Source of the DNA: RGIG2041 sp045578865
GTDB lineage: Bacteria > Bacillota > Clostridia > UBA1381 > UMGS1253
NCBI GenBank assembly: GCA_045578865.1
Contig: JAZNLB010000028.1
Location: forward strand, 1-36,831
DNA: 36,831 nt
Direction: 5' to 3'
Part shown: in pieces, positions 15,592 through 23,578 of the stretch
Layout: each line of letters opens with the position of its first letter
Position numbering within the stretch: the first letter of the stretch is position 1
Position numbers and translations under genes: made by a program
Notes under the pieces: model-generated
The model's database searches: none
The model's input: the letters and a program-made list of their open reading frames with translations, nothing else
What the model was told of the DNA's origin: nothing

Positions 15592-16017
15592 TTATTCGCC
15601 TTTTCGTACCAATATATCGGTAATGCGTACTAAAAGATTGCGCTTCTTCTTCGTGTATTTATCCCAAAACCTTAATAGAATAAAACAAAGCCCACATCCG
15701 AGTAGAGCGCAGAATGCACATAAAAGTTCACTTTTCGAGAAGCGCTGTGCAAGAAAAAAGCCCAGAAACAAGCCAATAAGCGGCCACAGATAGACCGCCG
15801 CCGTTGCACCGAGCACTTTGTCGGTTTCGGTTTCAAGTGTAACCACATCGCCGATGTGTAAAAATGCTTGCGTTTCGTTTACGGCATATACCGTTTGTGT
15901 ACTTGGCGTGCAGCCGCCCTTGCAACCGGCGCAACTGTCGCCGCACATAGATGTACGAAGCACCTGCACTTCGGCGTTTTCTCCATTGATTTTTATAACA
16001 ACGCCGCGCTGAGTCAT
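15592..16017 (-). CDS. RseC/MucC-like integral membrane protein
   Basis: The 141-residue protein fits the SoxR-reducing-system/RseC family (PF04246 type). It has a small N-terminal domain with a cysteine cluster (C-GDSC-AGC-KGGC, residues ~25-36) and two membrane segments (~72-112: YLWPLIGLFLGFFLAQRF and LCAFCALLGCGLCFILLRF), then a short basic tail. In other bacteria the family is tied to envelope redox, Rnf complexes or sigma-E control. No rnf genes are here, so the role is open. The ATG overlaps the recN stop by 4 bp, so it is translationally coupled as the last gene of nadK-argR-recN. Confidence 0.8.
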   Translation of the reverse strand: MTQRGVVIKINGENAEVQVLRTSMCGDSCAGCKGGCTPSTQTVYAVNETQAFLHIGDVVTLETETDKVLGATAAVYLWPLIGLFLGFFLAQRFSKSELLCAFCALLGCGLCFILLRFWDKYTKKKRNLLVRITDILVRKGE

Positions 16018-17687
16018 ATATGTCCCTCGGCTTTCTCACGCAGGGCTTTTGCGTGGGCGACGGCGGTTTCGTTTCCGCTATCGCCGCCAATGATGCGTGC
16101 CAATTCATGGATGCGTTCTTCCTCTGATAGCAAAGTCACCGTTGTAGAGGCAGCATCCGTCGTGGTTGTTTTCTTAATTAAATAGTGATTGTCTGCCATG
16201 GCAGCGATTTGCGCCAGATGCGTGATGCAGATGACCTGCTTTTTCTTAGAAATTGCATAGAGCTTTTCGCCGATTTTCGTTGCGGCAGAGCCGGAGACAC
16301 CCGTATCGATTTCGTCAAAAATCAGCGTTTGCACATGATCTGTATCTGCCAAAACGGTTTTGAGCGCCAGCATAATGCGCGAAAGTTCGCCGCCCGATGC
16401 AATTTTAATAAGTGGTTTTAACGGCTCGCCCGGATTGGTGGCAAGCAAAAACTCCACTTCGTCTTTACCGTCGGGGCGAAAATCGGAGGCAGGCAGAATC
16501 GGAATTTCAAACTGTGTTTTGGTCATTTCCAAATCTGCAAGCTCCAATAAAACGAGCACCTGCATTTTGCTTGCAGCTTCGATACGCGCCTGTGTCAGCG
16601 CATCTGCTGCGGCTTGCAATTTTTGCGTATGTGCATCCAGTTTTTCTTTCAGTTTTTCCGGATTTTGCGCTTCAGCCTGCAAATCCTCGAGTTCAAAGCA
16701 AATGGTCTCATAGCGGGCGAGAACATCCTCTTCGGACGGTCCGTATTTTTTTTCGAGCGATGCAATCAGTGCAAGGCGCTCTTGCACAAAGGCAAGCCGT
16801 GTGCCGTCAAATTCAAAACTGTCCCGAAACTCGCGTAGTTGCGTAGCTAGGTCGCCTATATTGTAGAGGGCATCGGTCAGCGCTGCACTGCAAGTACGCA
16901 ATTTTTCGCCAAATTCTGCCACATTTTTAAGGCAGGTGTTTGCCGCAGCCAAAGCATCGTAGGCGGTGTATTCACCGTCATAGAGTGCTGTGTAGCCGGC
17001 AGAGAGTTGCTCTATGATGTATTGGGCATTGCTTAAAATGGTTTCCTCTTCCATAAGGGATTCTTTTTCGCCCGGTTGCAGAGCTGCCTGCTCAATTTCG
17101 TTTTTTGCAAAGGTCAAATAATCTATGCGTGCTAGTTTTTCGGATAAATCCGTATCTGCGTGTGCATAGGCGGATTTGAGCCGCTTGTATTCTTCATAAA
17201 GTTCGACATAAACCGCTTTGGCTTCGGCAACATTTTCCTTGCCGAAGGCATCTAAAAATTCGATGTGTTGTTGTGCGGACAAAAGTGCCTGATTATCGTG
17301 TTGTCCGTGAATGTTGATTAAGTGCTTGCTTAAATCGCGCAGAAGCGCCGCTGTAGTGAGTTGTCCGTTTATGTGTACGGTGGATTTTTTGTCCGTCAGT
17401 TCGCGCGTGAGTAAAAAAGCACCATCCTCCGCCGTGCAGCCGAGAGATTCGGCTTTGGCAAGTACGCAAGGATTGTCCGTAGAAAAAAGCGCACGAATGG
17501 TTGCCTTTTGTGTACCGTAACGAATGATGTCGCGCTCGGCTCGTTCGCCCAATATAATGTTGATGGAGTCAATGAGAATGGACTTACCGGCACCTGTTTC
17601 GCCGGTCAGAACATTTAAGCCCTCTCCGAGTTCCAGACTCGCTTCGTCAATGACTGCCACATTGTTGATTTGTAATGCTTCTAACAT
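16014..17687 (-). CDS. recN: DNA repair protein RecN
   Basis: RecN is an SMC-like ATPase that holds DNA ends during double-strand-break repair. The 557-residue protein has the N-terminal LEALQINNVAVID and Walker A GETGAGKS (~residues 28-35), HINGQ, central coiled-coil arms (~150-365), and the C-terminal signature ASGGELSRIMLALK plus Walker B TLIFDEIDTGVSG. AAGGAG before the ATG overlaps the end of argR. The argR-recN pair is a conserved Firmicutes arrangement. Confidence 0.96.
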   Translation of the reverse strand: MLEALQINNVAVIDEASLELGEGLNVLTGETGAGKSILIDSINIILGERAERDIIRYGTQKATIRALFSTDNPCVLAKAESLGCTAEDGAFLLTRELTDKKSTVHINGQLTTAALLRDLSKHLINIHGQHDNQALLSAQQHIEFLDAFGKENVAEAKAVYVELYEEYKRLKSAYAHADTDLSEKLARIDYLTFAKNEIEQAALQPGEKESLMEEETILSNAQYIIEQLSAGYTALYDGEYTAYDALAAANTCLKNVAEFGEKLRTCSAALTDALYNIGDLATQLREFRDSFEFDGTRLAFVQERLALIASLEKKYGPSEEDVLARYETICFELEDLQAEAQNPEKLKEKLDAHTQKLQAAADALTQARIEAASKMQVLVLLELADLEMTKTQFEIPILPASDFRPDGKDEVEFLLATNPGEPLKPLIKIASGGELSRIMLALKTVLADTDHVQTLIFDEIDTGVSGSAATKIGEKLYAISKKKQVICITHLAQIAAMADNHYLIKKTTTTDAASTTVTLLSEEERIHELARIIGGDSGNETAVAHAKALREKAEGHI

Positions 17688-17701
17688 GGATAAACGGCTC
17701 C

Positions 17702-18163
17702 TTATAATTCGAGTTCACCTGTCTGCATGGAAATCAGCACATTTTTTAAACGCGCAGCGTTTTCGGGACTGTCGGTTACAATCAAAATGGTATCGTCGCC
17801 GGCAATAGAACCTAATATGTGTGCACCAACGGTACTGTCAATTGCTGCTGCTGCGGCTTGTGCCATGCCTGCCAGTGTCTTTACGACGATGGTGTGGAGG
17901 GCACAGTCGATTTTGATAACGGATTGTGCAAAAATGGTCAGATGCTTTGATGAAGCGGTCGGTGTGTGGGAGGGCTGTTGATATTTGTAGCCGTCCTTGC
18001 CGCAGGACACCTTAATCAGACCGAGTTCCTTAATATCGCGTGATACTGTGGCCTGTGTCACATCAAAACCGCAGTCGCGCAACTTTTCGGTTAAATCGGA
18101 CTGCGTAACGGTATTGGTGCTTTGAATAATTTCTAAAATCTTGGCGTGTCTTTTGTTTTTCAT
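17702..18163 (-). CDS. argR: Arginine repressor
   Basis: ArgR is an arginine-sensing hexameric regulator of arginine metabolism. The 153-residue protein has an N-terminal winged helix-turn-helix (KILEIIQSTNTVTQSDLTEKL, with TQATVSRDIKELGLIKV as recognition helix) and a C-terminal arginine-binding/oligomerisation domain with the GDDTILIV motif. GAGGG lies 6 nt before the ATG. It is 13 bp downstream of nadK and upstream of recN. No arginine genes are in the window, so its targets are elsewhere. Confidence 0.95.
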   Translation of the reverse strand: MKNKRHAKILEIIQSTNTVTQSDLTEKLRDCGFDVTQATVSRDIKELGLIKVSCGKDGYKYQQPSHTPTASSKHLTIFAQSVIKIDCALHTIVVKTLAGMAQAAAAAIDSTVGAHILGSIAGDDTILIVTDSPENAARLKNVLISMQTGELEL

Positions 18164-18176
18164 TTCATTCCCTCGA

Positions 18177-19037
18177 TTATCGAATAATATGCTGCTTGTT
18201 TAGTTTATCTTTGAGTGTTGCATAAAAACTTTTGTTGCCTAATTGGATAACCTGCGTTTCGTATGCGGATTTTTCTACACGCAGTACATCGTTCTCTGTC
18301 AGGTTACAGATGCTGCGCCCGTCGCAACTTGCAAAACTGCCCTCGCAGTCTTTACGCACGATTTTTACCGTCAGTGTGTGCCCGAACGGCATTACAATTG
18401 GACGCGATTGTATATTATGCGGACAAATCGGTGTGATGAGCATTGCGGAAAGTTCCGGTGCAAGAATCGGGCCGCCTGCCGAAAGGGAGTAGGCGGTGGA
18501 GCCGGTTGCTGTGGATAAAATTACGCCGTCGGCAACAAATTCGTCTAATAATACATCGTCGGCATAAATTTGCAAACTTAAAAGTTTGGTGAAAGATGCC
18601 CTGGAAAGCACGATGTCATTTAGTGCATCAAAACTTTCCGTTGTTTTTTCGCCGCGCACAACTTCTGCGTGGAGCATACTGCGTTTTTCAATACGGTAGT
18701 TGCCGGATAAAACATCATCGATGGCAGCCGCCATGTTTTCCGGCTCAATCGCTGCTAAAAAACCCAGATGACCTAAGTTAATGCCTAAAATCGGCACCTG
18801 TGCTTTGGATAAAGGCTCGGCTACGGACAAAATGCTGCCGTCGCCGCCGAGCACAATGGCAAGGTCTGCTTTTTCGGCAAGTTGTCGGGCATCCGTGTGG
18901 AACACACCTTCAAAATGTTCCGGCTCGGTATCGTACATCATAATATGTGCACGGTCTTTTAAAAGCGCCAACAGATTTTTGGTGTATGTATATTGTGGAT
19001 CTCGTTGTGTATTCGGTATAATGGCGATATTCTTCAT
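18177..19037 (-). CDS. nadK: NAD kinase
   Basis: NadK phosphorylates NAD to NADP. The 286-residue protein carries the GGDGSILS motif, NLGHLGFLA, the Asn-Asp segment LNDIVLSR, and GSTAYSLSAGGPI. Two adjacent ATG codons exist. The second (19035-19037) is preferred because GAGGTG is then 5 nt upstream, whereas it is only ~2 nt from the first (19038-19040). It is the first gene of the nadK-argR-recN-rseC-like operon, driven by the promoter at 19071-19099. Confidence 0.95.
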   Translation of the reverse strand: MKNIAIIPNTQRDPQYTYTKNLLALLKDRAHIMMYDTEPEHFEGVFHTDARQLAEKADLAIVLGGDGSILSVAEPLSKAQVPILGINLGHLGFLAAIEPENMAAAIDDVLSGNYRIEKRSMLHAEVVRGEKTTESFDALNDIVLSRASFTKLLSLQIYADDVLLDEFVADGVILSTATGSTAYSLSAGGPILAPELSAMLITPICPHNIQSRPIVMPFGHTLTVKIVRKDCEGSFASCDGRSICNLTENDVLRVEKSAYETQVIQLGNKSFYATLKDKLNKQHIIR

Positions 19038-19070
19038 CATTTCACCTCGACTTTACATATAATTATTTAC

Positions 19071-19099
19071 ATTATATATATTTTTTTGCAAAATTACAA
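19071..19099 (-). promoter_or_regulatory. Promoter of the nadK-argR-recN operon
   Basis: On the minus strand TTGTAA (19094-19099), 17-bp spacer and perfect TATAAT (19071-19076), about 30 bases upstream of nadK. Confidence 0.75.
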
Positions 19100-19177
19100 G
19101 AAAAAATGTATAAAAATAAATTTTGCGTATGAGCAAAGAAGTTTGATCGGGGTCTGGCGATGCTACGCGGCCGTTTT

Positions 19178-20104
19178 TTATGCTTGTAAATTTTCAAGTA
19201 AAAAATTTAGCACATTTTCACCCATGATTTTTAGGATGAGTGTATCGCTGTAACCCAGCCGCGCCATAGCGTTTGCAATTTTATGGATGTCACCGATGTC
19301 GGCGAGACCGTGTGCAGCAAGGGGGATACCGTCAAAATCGGACCCGAGACAAAGTGTGTTTTCTCCGCCGAGGGCTAAAAAATGTTCAATGTGTTTAATT
19401 ATGCTGTTAATATCCGCCTTTTTCGCATCACTTTCCAAAAAAGGCGGATAAAAATTAATGCCAACTAAGCCGCCGCAGTCACGCAGGGCGCAAAATTGCT
19501 TATCCGTCAGGTTGCGCGGATGGTCGCATACGGATTTGGAATTGGAGTGCGTGGCGATTACCGGGCGGTTGGAGTGTTCAATTACGCTCCAAAACCCTTG
19601 CTCACACAGGTGCGATATGTCAGGTGTCATACGCAGACGATTCATTTCGCTTAACACTTGCAATCCAAAAGTCGTTACGGGTGCATTTCCTGACACACAA
19701 CTTTCGCCGAAGTCATTTTTTAAGTTCCAGGTCAATGTCAAAAACCTTACCCCTAAGTTATAAAAATATGCTACATTTTCAGTCTTGCCGTCCAAGGCTT
19801 CGCCACCTTCTATGGACAAAAGTGCCATAGGGGAGCCGGAGTGCATGTTTTGCTTCAAGTCCGCAGCGCTTTTTATAAGGTGAACGGTGGAGGCGGCTAA
19901 TGCATCTGTAAAGCGTTGCAACATAATTGTTGTATGTAAAAAAACATTCGGCTGCTTTCGTGCGTCCGTAAAATGTGCAAATACTTGCAGATATGTATTT
20001 TCTTTTTGAAGTTTGTGTAATGCCCAGTGGCAGGTATCGTCGGTAAGACTTGCGCCGCCGAGTACTTTGTCGGGCAAATCACAATGCAAGTCGCAGATAT
20101 ACAT
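19178..20104 (-). CDS. Membrane dipeptidase, peptidase family M19
   Basis: This is a zinc-dependent dipeptidase of the renal dipeptidase family. The 308-residue protein has the metal-binding HCD near the start (DLHCDLPDKV), the bridging Glu in LLSIEGGEAL, DISHLCEQGFWSVIEHSNRPVIATHSNS with two further metal histidines, and LGSDFDGI near the end. There is no signal peptide, so it is probably cytoplasmic. Likely substrates are dipeptides from cell-wall or protein turnover, possibly with a D-residue; this is a family inference. GGAGATG precedes the ATG. It appears to be a single gene; no strong promoter or terminator was found next to it. Confidence 0.9.
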   Translation of the reverse strand: MYICDLHCDLPDKVLGGASLTDDTCHWALHKLQKENTYLQVFAHFTDARKQPNVFLHTTIMLQRFTDALAASTVHLIKSAADLKQNMHSGSPMALLSIEGGEALDGKTENVAYFYNLGVRFLTLTWNLKNDFGESCVSGNAPVTTFGLQVLSEMNRLRMTPDISHLCEQGFWSVIEHSNRPVIATHSNSKSVCDHPRNLTDKQFCALRDCGGLVGINFYPPFLESDAKKADINSIIKHIEHFLALGGENTLCLGSDFDGIPLAAHGLADIGDIHKIANAMARLGYSDTLILKIMGENVLNFLLENLQA

Positions 20105-20239
20105 AATTACATCTCCGTGTTTTTTGGTGTTCAGGGTGCGTTTCTTATCTTGATTGATGCGGATTGAATCAACATCCTTTTATAGGAATATGCTGATGTT
20201 ATATATGCAAATGACCGATTTATCCTCCACGATGCTTTT

Positions 20240-21109
20240 TTACAGTTTTAACTTTTTAAAGCACCACGGCCATAGGGCGAGGAGTGTGAAAGAAAGTGCA
20301 AAATAGCGCAGGGCATCCAACAGAAGCGAAAGTTGCAAAATTTCGCAAACGAAGAGCTTTTTGAGCAGAGATTTGAGTGCCAGTGCGAGCAACACGCCGA
20401 TGAGGATACGCAGCAGTTGTTTTCTTGCAGAAACTTTGCATTCGAATTTTACAAAACGCATCTCAAAAGGTACGGAGAGTGCAAAGCCGAGCGTTAATCC
20501 ATAGAGTTTAAAAAAGTCTGCGTATTGCGTGTCCGGTTTGAGCAGATAGGATATAAAAAACGGTGTCAGCAGAAGTATAAAACCGAAATGCAACACGGTT
20601 TTGTTTTTGCAATATGCGTACAAAAAGTTGCCGAAGGCGGCACAAGTGATGCCCAATGCAGCGCCGACGAGTACATCGCTCGGATAATGTGCGCCTAAAT
20701 ATATCCTGGAAAAAGACATTAAAACTGTTAATAAAACGCAAAAAGCAGTGGCGAAATATCTCTTTGAGTGAAAGGCAAATGCACCGCTCCAGGTTGCCGC
20801 GTTTTGTGTATGCCCGCTTGGGAAGCTGTATCCTGTTGCCGTTTCAGGACGCACACAGCTTATGCCTTTTGTAAACGGACGCGGCAAACGCACAGTGTTT
20901 TTTACAATGCAGTTTATACCGAGGGAACAGGAAGTAATCCAAAATATTTTGCGGGCAAGATTTTTGTCAAATGCAAAATACAGACATGCCATCAGCACAA
21001 TCAAAACCACATCTTCGCCGAACAGGGAAACACTTTCGAAAAATGTGTTCAAAAATGGTGTACGACTGTCTTCAAGCCATTTTAAAAAGTTTAGTTCAAA
21101 CGCAAACAT
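20240..21109 (-). CDS. PAP2-family membrane phosphatase
   Basis: The three phosphatase motifs are present in order: KNTVRLPRP (KX6RP), YSFPSGHTQNA (PSGH), and SRIYLGAHYPSDV (SRX5HX3D). About six to eight membrane segments fill the 289 residues, with extra C-terminal ones beyond the usual six. Likely substrates are undecaprenyl diphosphate or phosphatidic acid-type lipids, recycling the carrier made by UppS; which one is not decidable here. The ATG at 21109 is chosen because AAGGAG lies 9 nt upstream; a TTG two codons earlier is too close to the same site. It is expressed from a promoter back-to-back with that of the DUF89 gene. Confidence 0.9.
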   Translation of the reverse strand: MFAFELNFLKWLEDSRTPFLNTFFESVSLFGEDVVLIVLMACLYFAFDKNLARKIFWITSCSLGINCIVKNTVRLPRPFTKGISCVRPETATGYSFPSGHTQNAATWSGAFAFHSKRYFATAFCVLLTVLMSFSRIYLGAHYPSDVLVGAALGITCAAFGNFLYAYCKNKTVLHFGFILLLTPFFISYLLKPDTQYADFFKLYGLTLGFALSVPFEMRFVKFECKVSARKQLLRILIGVLLALALKSLLKKLFVCEILQLSLLLDALRYFALSFTLLALWPWCFKKLKL

Positions 21110-21132
21110 GTTCAATCTCTCCTTTTTGTTCT

Positions 21133-21161
21133 ATTATAACATTCTTGAATATAATTGACAA
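21133..21161 (-). promoter_or_regulatory. Promoter of the PAP2 phosphatase gene
   Basis: On the minus strand TTGTCA (21156-21161), 17-bp spacer and TATAAT (21133-21138). The -35 hexamer overlaps the -35 of the divergent promoter by five bases. Confidence 0.75.
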
Positions 21162-21183
21162 GAGAAATGGTATGTGGCATAAT
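21155..21183 (+). promoter_or_regulatory. Promoter of the DUF89 phosphatase gene
   Basis: Perfect TTGACA (21155-21160), 17-bp spacer and CATAAT (21178-21183). It shares its -35 bases with the opposite-strand promoter at 21133-21161. Confidence 0.75.
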
Positions 21184-21211
21184 ATAGGCAATAACTTGCA
21201 GGAGGAACGAC

Positions 21212-22084
21212 ATGCTCAGGCTCAGTACGCAGTGCATAGATTGCTTATGGAAAAAACATATCGTAAATATTTCGACGGATGCTTCGGAGAAAGAAAAGCT
21301 TGCTTATATGCAGGCTGCGCTCAAAGTTTTGGCGGAGGCGAAGCCGTCACAGAGTGCGCCGGAGATTTTGGCAGAAATTGAAGAATTACAAAAACGGCAT
21401 TTTGGCGTTGTTCGGGATTTTTTGAAGGAGAAAATCTATTTTAATGACCTGATGCTCCAAAGAGAAAAACAGTTATCTGAAAAACTTGCTTCGGCTAAGC
21501 AACCGCTTGAGTTAGCGATGCGTTATGCAATGCTCGGAAATTACATTGATTTCGCTGCGCTGGATGCGGTACAAGAAGAAAAACTGGAGTCCTTGATTGC
21601 CGATGCGGAAAATATTAACTTGAACGAAAGTGAACTTTTGCATCTGCAAAGCGATTTGCAAAAGGCGAAACGAGTGGTGATTTTAACGGACAACTGTGGA
21701 GAAATTGTATTTGACAAGCTGTTGGTGACTACACTTTTGCGTTTGTATCCGGACATAAAAGCGGATGTGATTGTGCGTGGTGCACCGGTGCTCAATGATG
21801 CGACAATGCAAGATGCCGTGCAAATCGGAATGGACAAAATAGTGCATGTAATCGATAACGGAACAGCGATTGCCGGAACATGTTTAGATAAGATTTCGCC
21901 GGCGGCAAGAAAGATAATCGACGCTGCGGATGTGATTTTGGCAAAGGGACAGGGTAATTTTGAAACCCTGCGCGGTGTTAAAAAAAATATTTACTATCTG
22001 TTTTTGTGTAAGTGTAGTTTGTTTGCTGAGCGTTTCGGCGTAGCACAGTTTACGCCCATGCTTTTAAATGATTTGAGAATATGA
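21212..22084 (+). CDS. DUF89 damage-control phosphatase family protein
   Basis: The 290-residue protein matches the DUF89/ARMT1-like metal-dependent phosphatase family, thought to remove damaged phosphometabolites. Visible motifs are the CIDC pair near the N-terminus (CIDCLWKKH), VILTDNCGEIVFDKLL (~residues 154-170) with the metal-binding Asp/Asn, VRGAPVLNDAT, and ADVILAKGQGNFETL (~235-250). The N-terminal cysteines put it in the bacterial/archaeal subgroup. The natural substrate is unknown. AGGAGG lies 6 nt before the ATG. It ends in a bidirectional terminator whose stem begins at its own stop codon. Confidence 0.9.
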   Translation: MLRLSTQCIDCLWKKHIVNISTDASEKEKLAYMQAALKVLAEAKPSQSAPEILAEIEELQKRHFGVVRDFLKEKIYFNDLMLQREKQLSEKLASAKQPLELAMRYAMLGNYIDFAALDAVQEEKLESLIADAENINLNESELLHLQSDLQKAKRVVILTDNCGEIVFDKLLVTTLLRLYPDIKADVIVRGAPVLNDATMQDAVQIGMDKIVHVIDNGTAIAGTCLDKISPAARKIIDAADVILAKGQGNFETLRGVKKNIYYLFLCKCSLFAERFGVAQFTPMLLNDLRI

Positions 22085-22115
22085 AAGAGCAGGATGCTGC
22101 AGCATCCTGCTCTTT
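22084..22115. terminator. Bidirectional terminator overlapping both stop codons
   Basis: A perfect 14-bp stem around TGCA (AAAGAGCAGGATGC with GCATCCTGCTCTTT) sits between two convergent genes. Its outer bases belong to the TGA of the DUF89 gene and the TAA of the DUF4364 gene. Confidence 0.85.
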
Positions 22116-22647
22116 ATTCTTCCGTGAGCGTTTTTAATAAGTACGCATAGATTTGTGCGTGTTTTTCTTTAAAGTTTTTGCACATTTTGTTTGCAATCGC
22201 TTCGTCTTTTGCATAAAGGGATATCGACAAAATGTCCTTTTCCGACTCGCGCAGACCAAACTGTGCACTGTACTCGGTAAAACTTACGGGCACAGTTTTT
22301 GCGGTAACGCGGTTTTGCTCTTCTTTAAAAGCGTGTAACTCCTTCAAGGTTTTTACAATATACTCACGCACTTGCAGAGGAATATCTTTATAAAAACATT
22401 CGGCGGTAATTTTGCCGCTTTCCGTTAAATCCATAACCTCCAACCCTTTGGAGTTGGTGTAGCGGAAAATCTCGTTCGCTTTTTCCAGAAACGCCATCGC
22501 ATCACAAATATCGAACATATCTATGTCTGCGCTCGCCAAAAGGGCGTGTGTCAGTTGCGGTCTGGAAATCTGTTCGGTTGCTTCGCGAAGTGCATATAAA
22601 ATCATAATCCGGATTTCAACCGGGTCTGTAATGCAATAGTATTTCAA
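22114..22647 (-). CDS. DUF4364 family protein (winged-helix-like)
   Basis: The 177-residue protein resembles the DUF4364 family, small cytoplasmic Firmicutes proteins with an N-terminal winged-helix-like region (IRIMILYALREATEQISRPQLTHAL through MAFLEKANEIFRYTNSKG). The biochemical role is unknown; a DNA- or RNA-binding regulator is plausible. It starts at TTG, supported by GAGGTG 6 nt upstream; no in-frame ATG is better placed. It diverges from the QueG-like gene with overlapping -35 elements, so it could regulate both promoters; this is an inference from arrangement. Confidence 0.8.
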   Translation of the reverse strand: MKYYCITDPVEIRIMILYALREATEQISRPQLTHALLASADIDMFDICDAMAFLEKANEIFRYTNSKGLEVMDLTESGKITAECFYKDIPLQVREYIVKTLKELHAFKEEQNRVTAKTVPVSFTEYSAQFGLRESEKDILSISLYAKDEAIANKMCKNFKEKHAQIYAYLLKTLTEE

Positions 22648-22667
22648 GTTATCACCTCATCTTTTAC

Positions 22668-22696
22668 ATTGTAACACATAAATTCTTTCTTGCCTA
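22668..22696 (-). promoter_or_regulatory. Promoter of the DUF4364 gene (extended -10)
   Basis: On the minus strand TACAAT (22668-22673) is preceded by TGT as an extended -10. The -35 is a poor TAGGCA (22691-22696) at 17 bp. Confidence 0.55.
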
Positions 22697-22723
22697 GACA
22701 AAATTCTAAAAATATGCTAAAAT
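22695..22723 (+). promoter_or_regulatory. Promoter of the QueG-like gene
   Basis: TAGACA (22695-22700), 17-bp spacer and TAAAAT (22718-22723) preceded by TGC. The start codon is ~30 bases further on. Confidence 0.65.
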
Positions 22724-22754
22724 GTTTTTCAATGTATTGAAAGGGGGCGATGCT

Positions 22755-23432
22755 ATGCAGTATAATACGGAAATTGAAAACCTTGCACTCGACCTTGGCA
22801 TTGCACAGATCGGTTTTACCGAGACAGCGCCTTTGCATAAAGGTTATGCGGAAAAGTTGCCGTATACAATCAGTTTGACGGTGCGCCTTTCTGATTTTGT
22901 CATAGATGAAATCGAAACGGAGCCTACCTTCGCTTATTTTCAGCATTATCGTACTGCCAATGCTTTCATTGACCGTGTTGTATTCGAGTTGGGAACCTAC
23001 ATCCAAAGTCAGGGCTACACCTATCTGCCTATTGCCGCATCTCAGTCTATTCCGGATGGACACGACGGCCTTTCCGGTATCGTCAGTCACAAGGCAGCAG
23101 CGCGCCAAGCCGGTCTTGGCAGTATCGGCAAAAACGCACTTTTTATTTCGAAACTTTACGGACCGCGTGTTCGTCTTGGAACAATTTTGACCAACATGCC
23201 GTTTAATACAGTAGTGGAAAATGAAAATCCCGACTTGTGCGGTAATTGTAATCTGTGCGTGACCAACTGTCCTGCCATGGCTTTGCGCTCAAAAGTCTGG
23301 CAGCCTGGAACACGCCGGGAAGAAATTGTGGATGCAGCGGCCTGCAGTGCCTTTATGAAGAGTAAATTCCAACATATTGGCAGGGGGTCTGTGTGCGGCA
23401 TATGCATCCGTTCCTGTCCTAAAAAAGGGTAA
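22755..23432 (+). CDS. Short QueG-like 4Fe-4S double-cluster protein
   Basis: The 225-residue protein shares the core of epoxyqueuosine reductase (QueG). It has an N-terminal cobalamin-binding-type region, the conserved stretch SHKAAARQAGLGSIGKNALFIS (~residues 112-133), and two ferredoxin cysteine motifs: CGNCNLCVTNCP and, after an isolated Cys, CGICIRSCP at the very C-terminus. It is shorter than QueG (usually above 300 residues) and lacks the C-terminal HEAT-like domain, so a different reductase substrate is likely. The start is fixed by AAGGGGG 7 nt upstream; an earlier in-frame ATG at 22722 overlaps the promoter -10. It stands alone and diverges from the DUF4364 gene. Confidence 0.8.
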   Translation: MQYNTEIENLALDLGIAQIGFTETAPLHKGYAEKLPYTISLTVRLSDFVIDEIETEPTFAYFQHYRTANAFIDRVVFELGTYIQSQGYTYLPIAASQSIPDGHDGLSGIVSHKAAARQAGLGSIGKNALFISKLYGPRVRLGTILTNMPFNTVVENENPDLCGNCNLCVTNCPAMALRSKVWQPGTRREEIVDAAACSAFMKSKFQHIGRGSVCGICIRSCPKKG

Positions 23433-23455
23433 ATTTTGTGCATAGTTTCGTTGTT

Positions 23456-23488
23456 TTCTCGGCATATACCCTAGTATTATGCCGAGAA
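23456..23488 (+). other. 11-bp stem-loop between the QueG-like gene and rnhB
   Basis: TTCTCGGCATA (23456-23466) pairs perfectly with TATGCCGAGAA (23478-23488) around an 11-nt loop. No T run follows, so it is not a typical terminator. It lies ~90 bases upstream of rnhB. Confidence 0.45.
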
Positions 23489-23578
23489 AGCCGCCTCACT
23501 CTGCAACAAAATTTCCGCCTTTTTAAAGTTGAGCTGTTTTGGCATAGTAGGAAAAATTGGTTATATAAAGGAGTGCCC

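Noticed and set aside
15540..15595. AATTTTG/CAAAATT dyad as a terminator for the RseC-like gene
   Set aside because: The loop is too tight for a full stem and the following bases (ACAAAAAAC) are not U-rich on the transcript strand.
20105..20239. Promoter or terminator between the PAP2 and dipeptidase genes
   Set aside because: Several AT-rich hexamers exist but none has a matching -35 at 16-18 bp, and no GC-rich stem with a T run was found.
22644..23108. 154-codon minus-strand frame opposite the QueG-like gene
   Set aside because: It is a shadow frame; the plus strand encodes a clear iron-sulfur protein with cysteine motifs.
23438..23578. N-terminal extension of RNase HII
   Set aside because: The extra 47 residues have no family similarity and overlap a stem-loop; the ATG at 23579 has AAGGAG in the right place.
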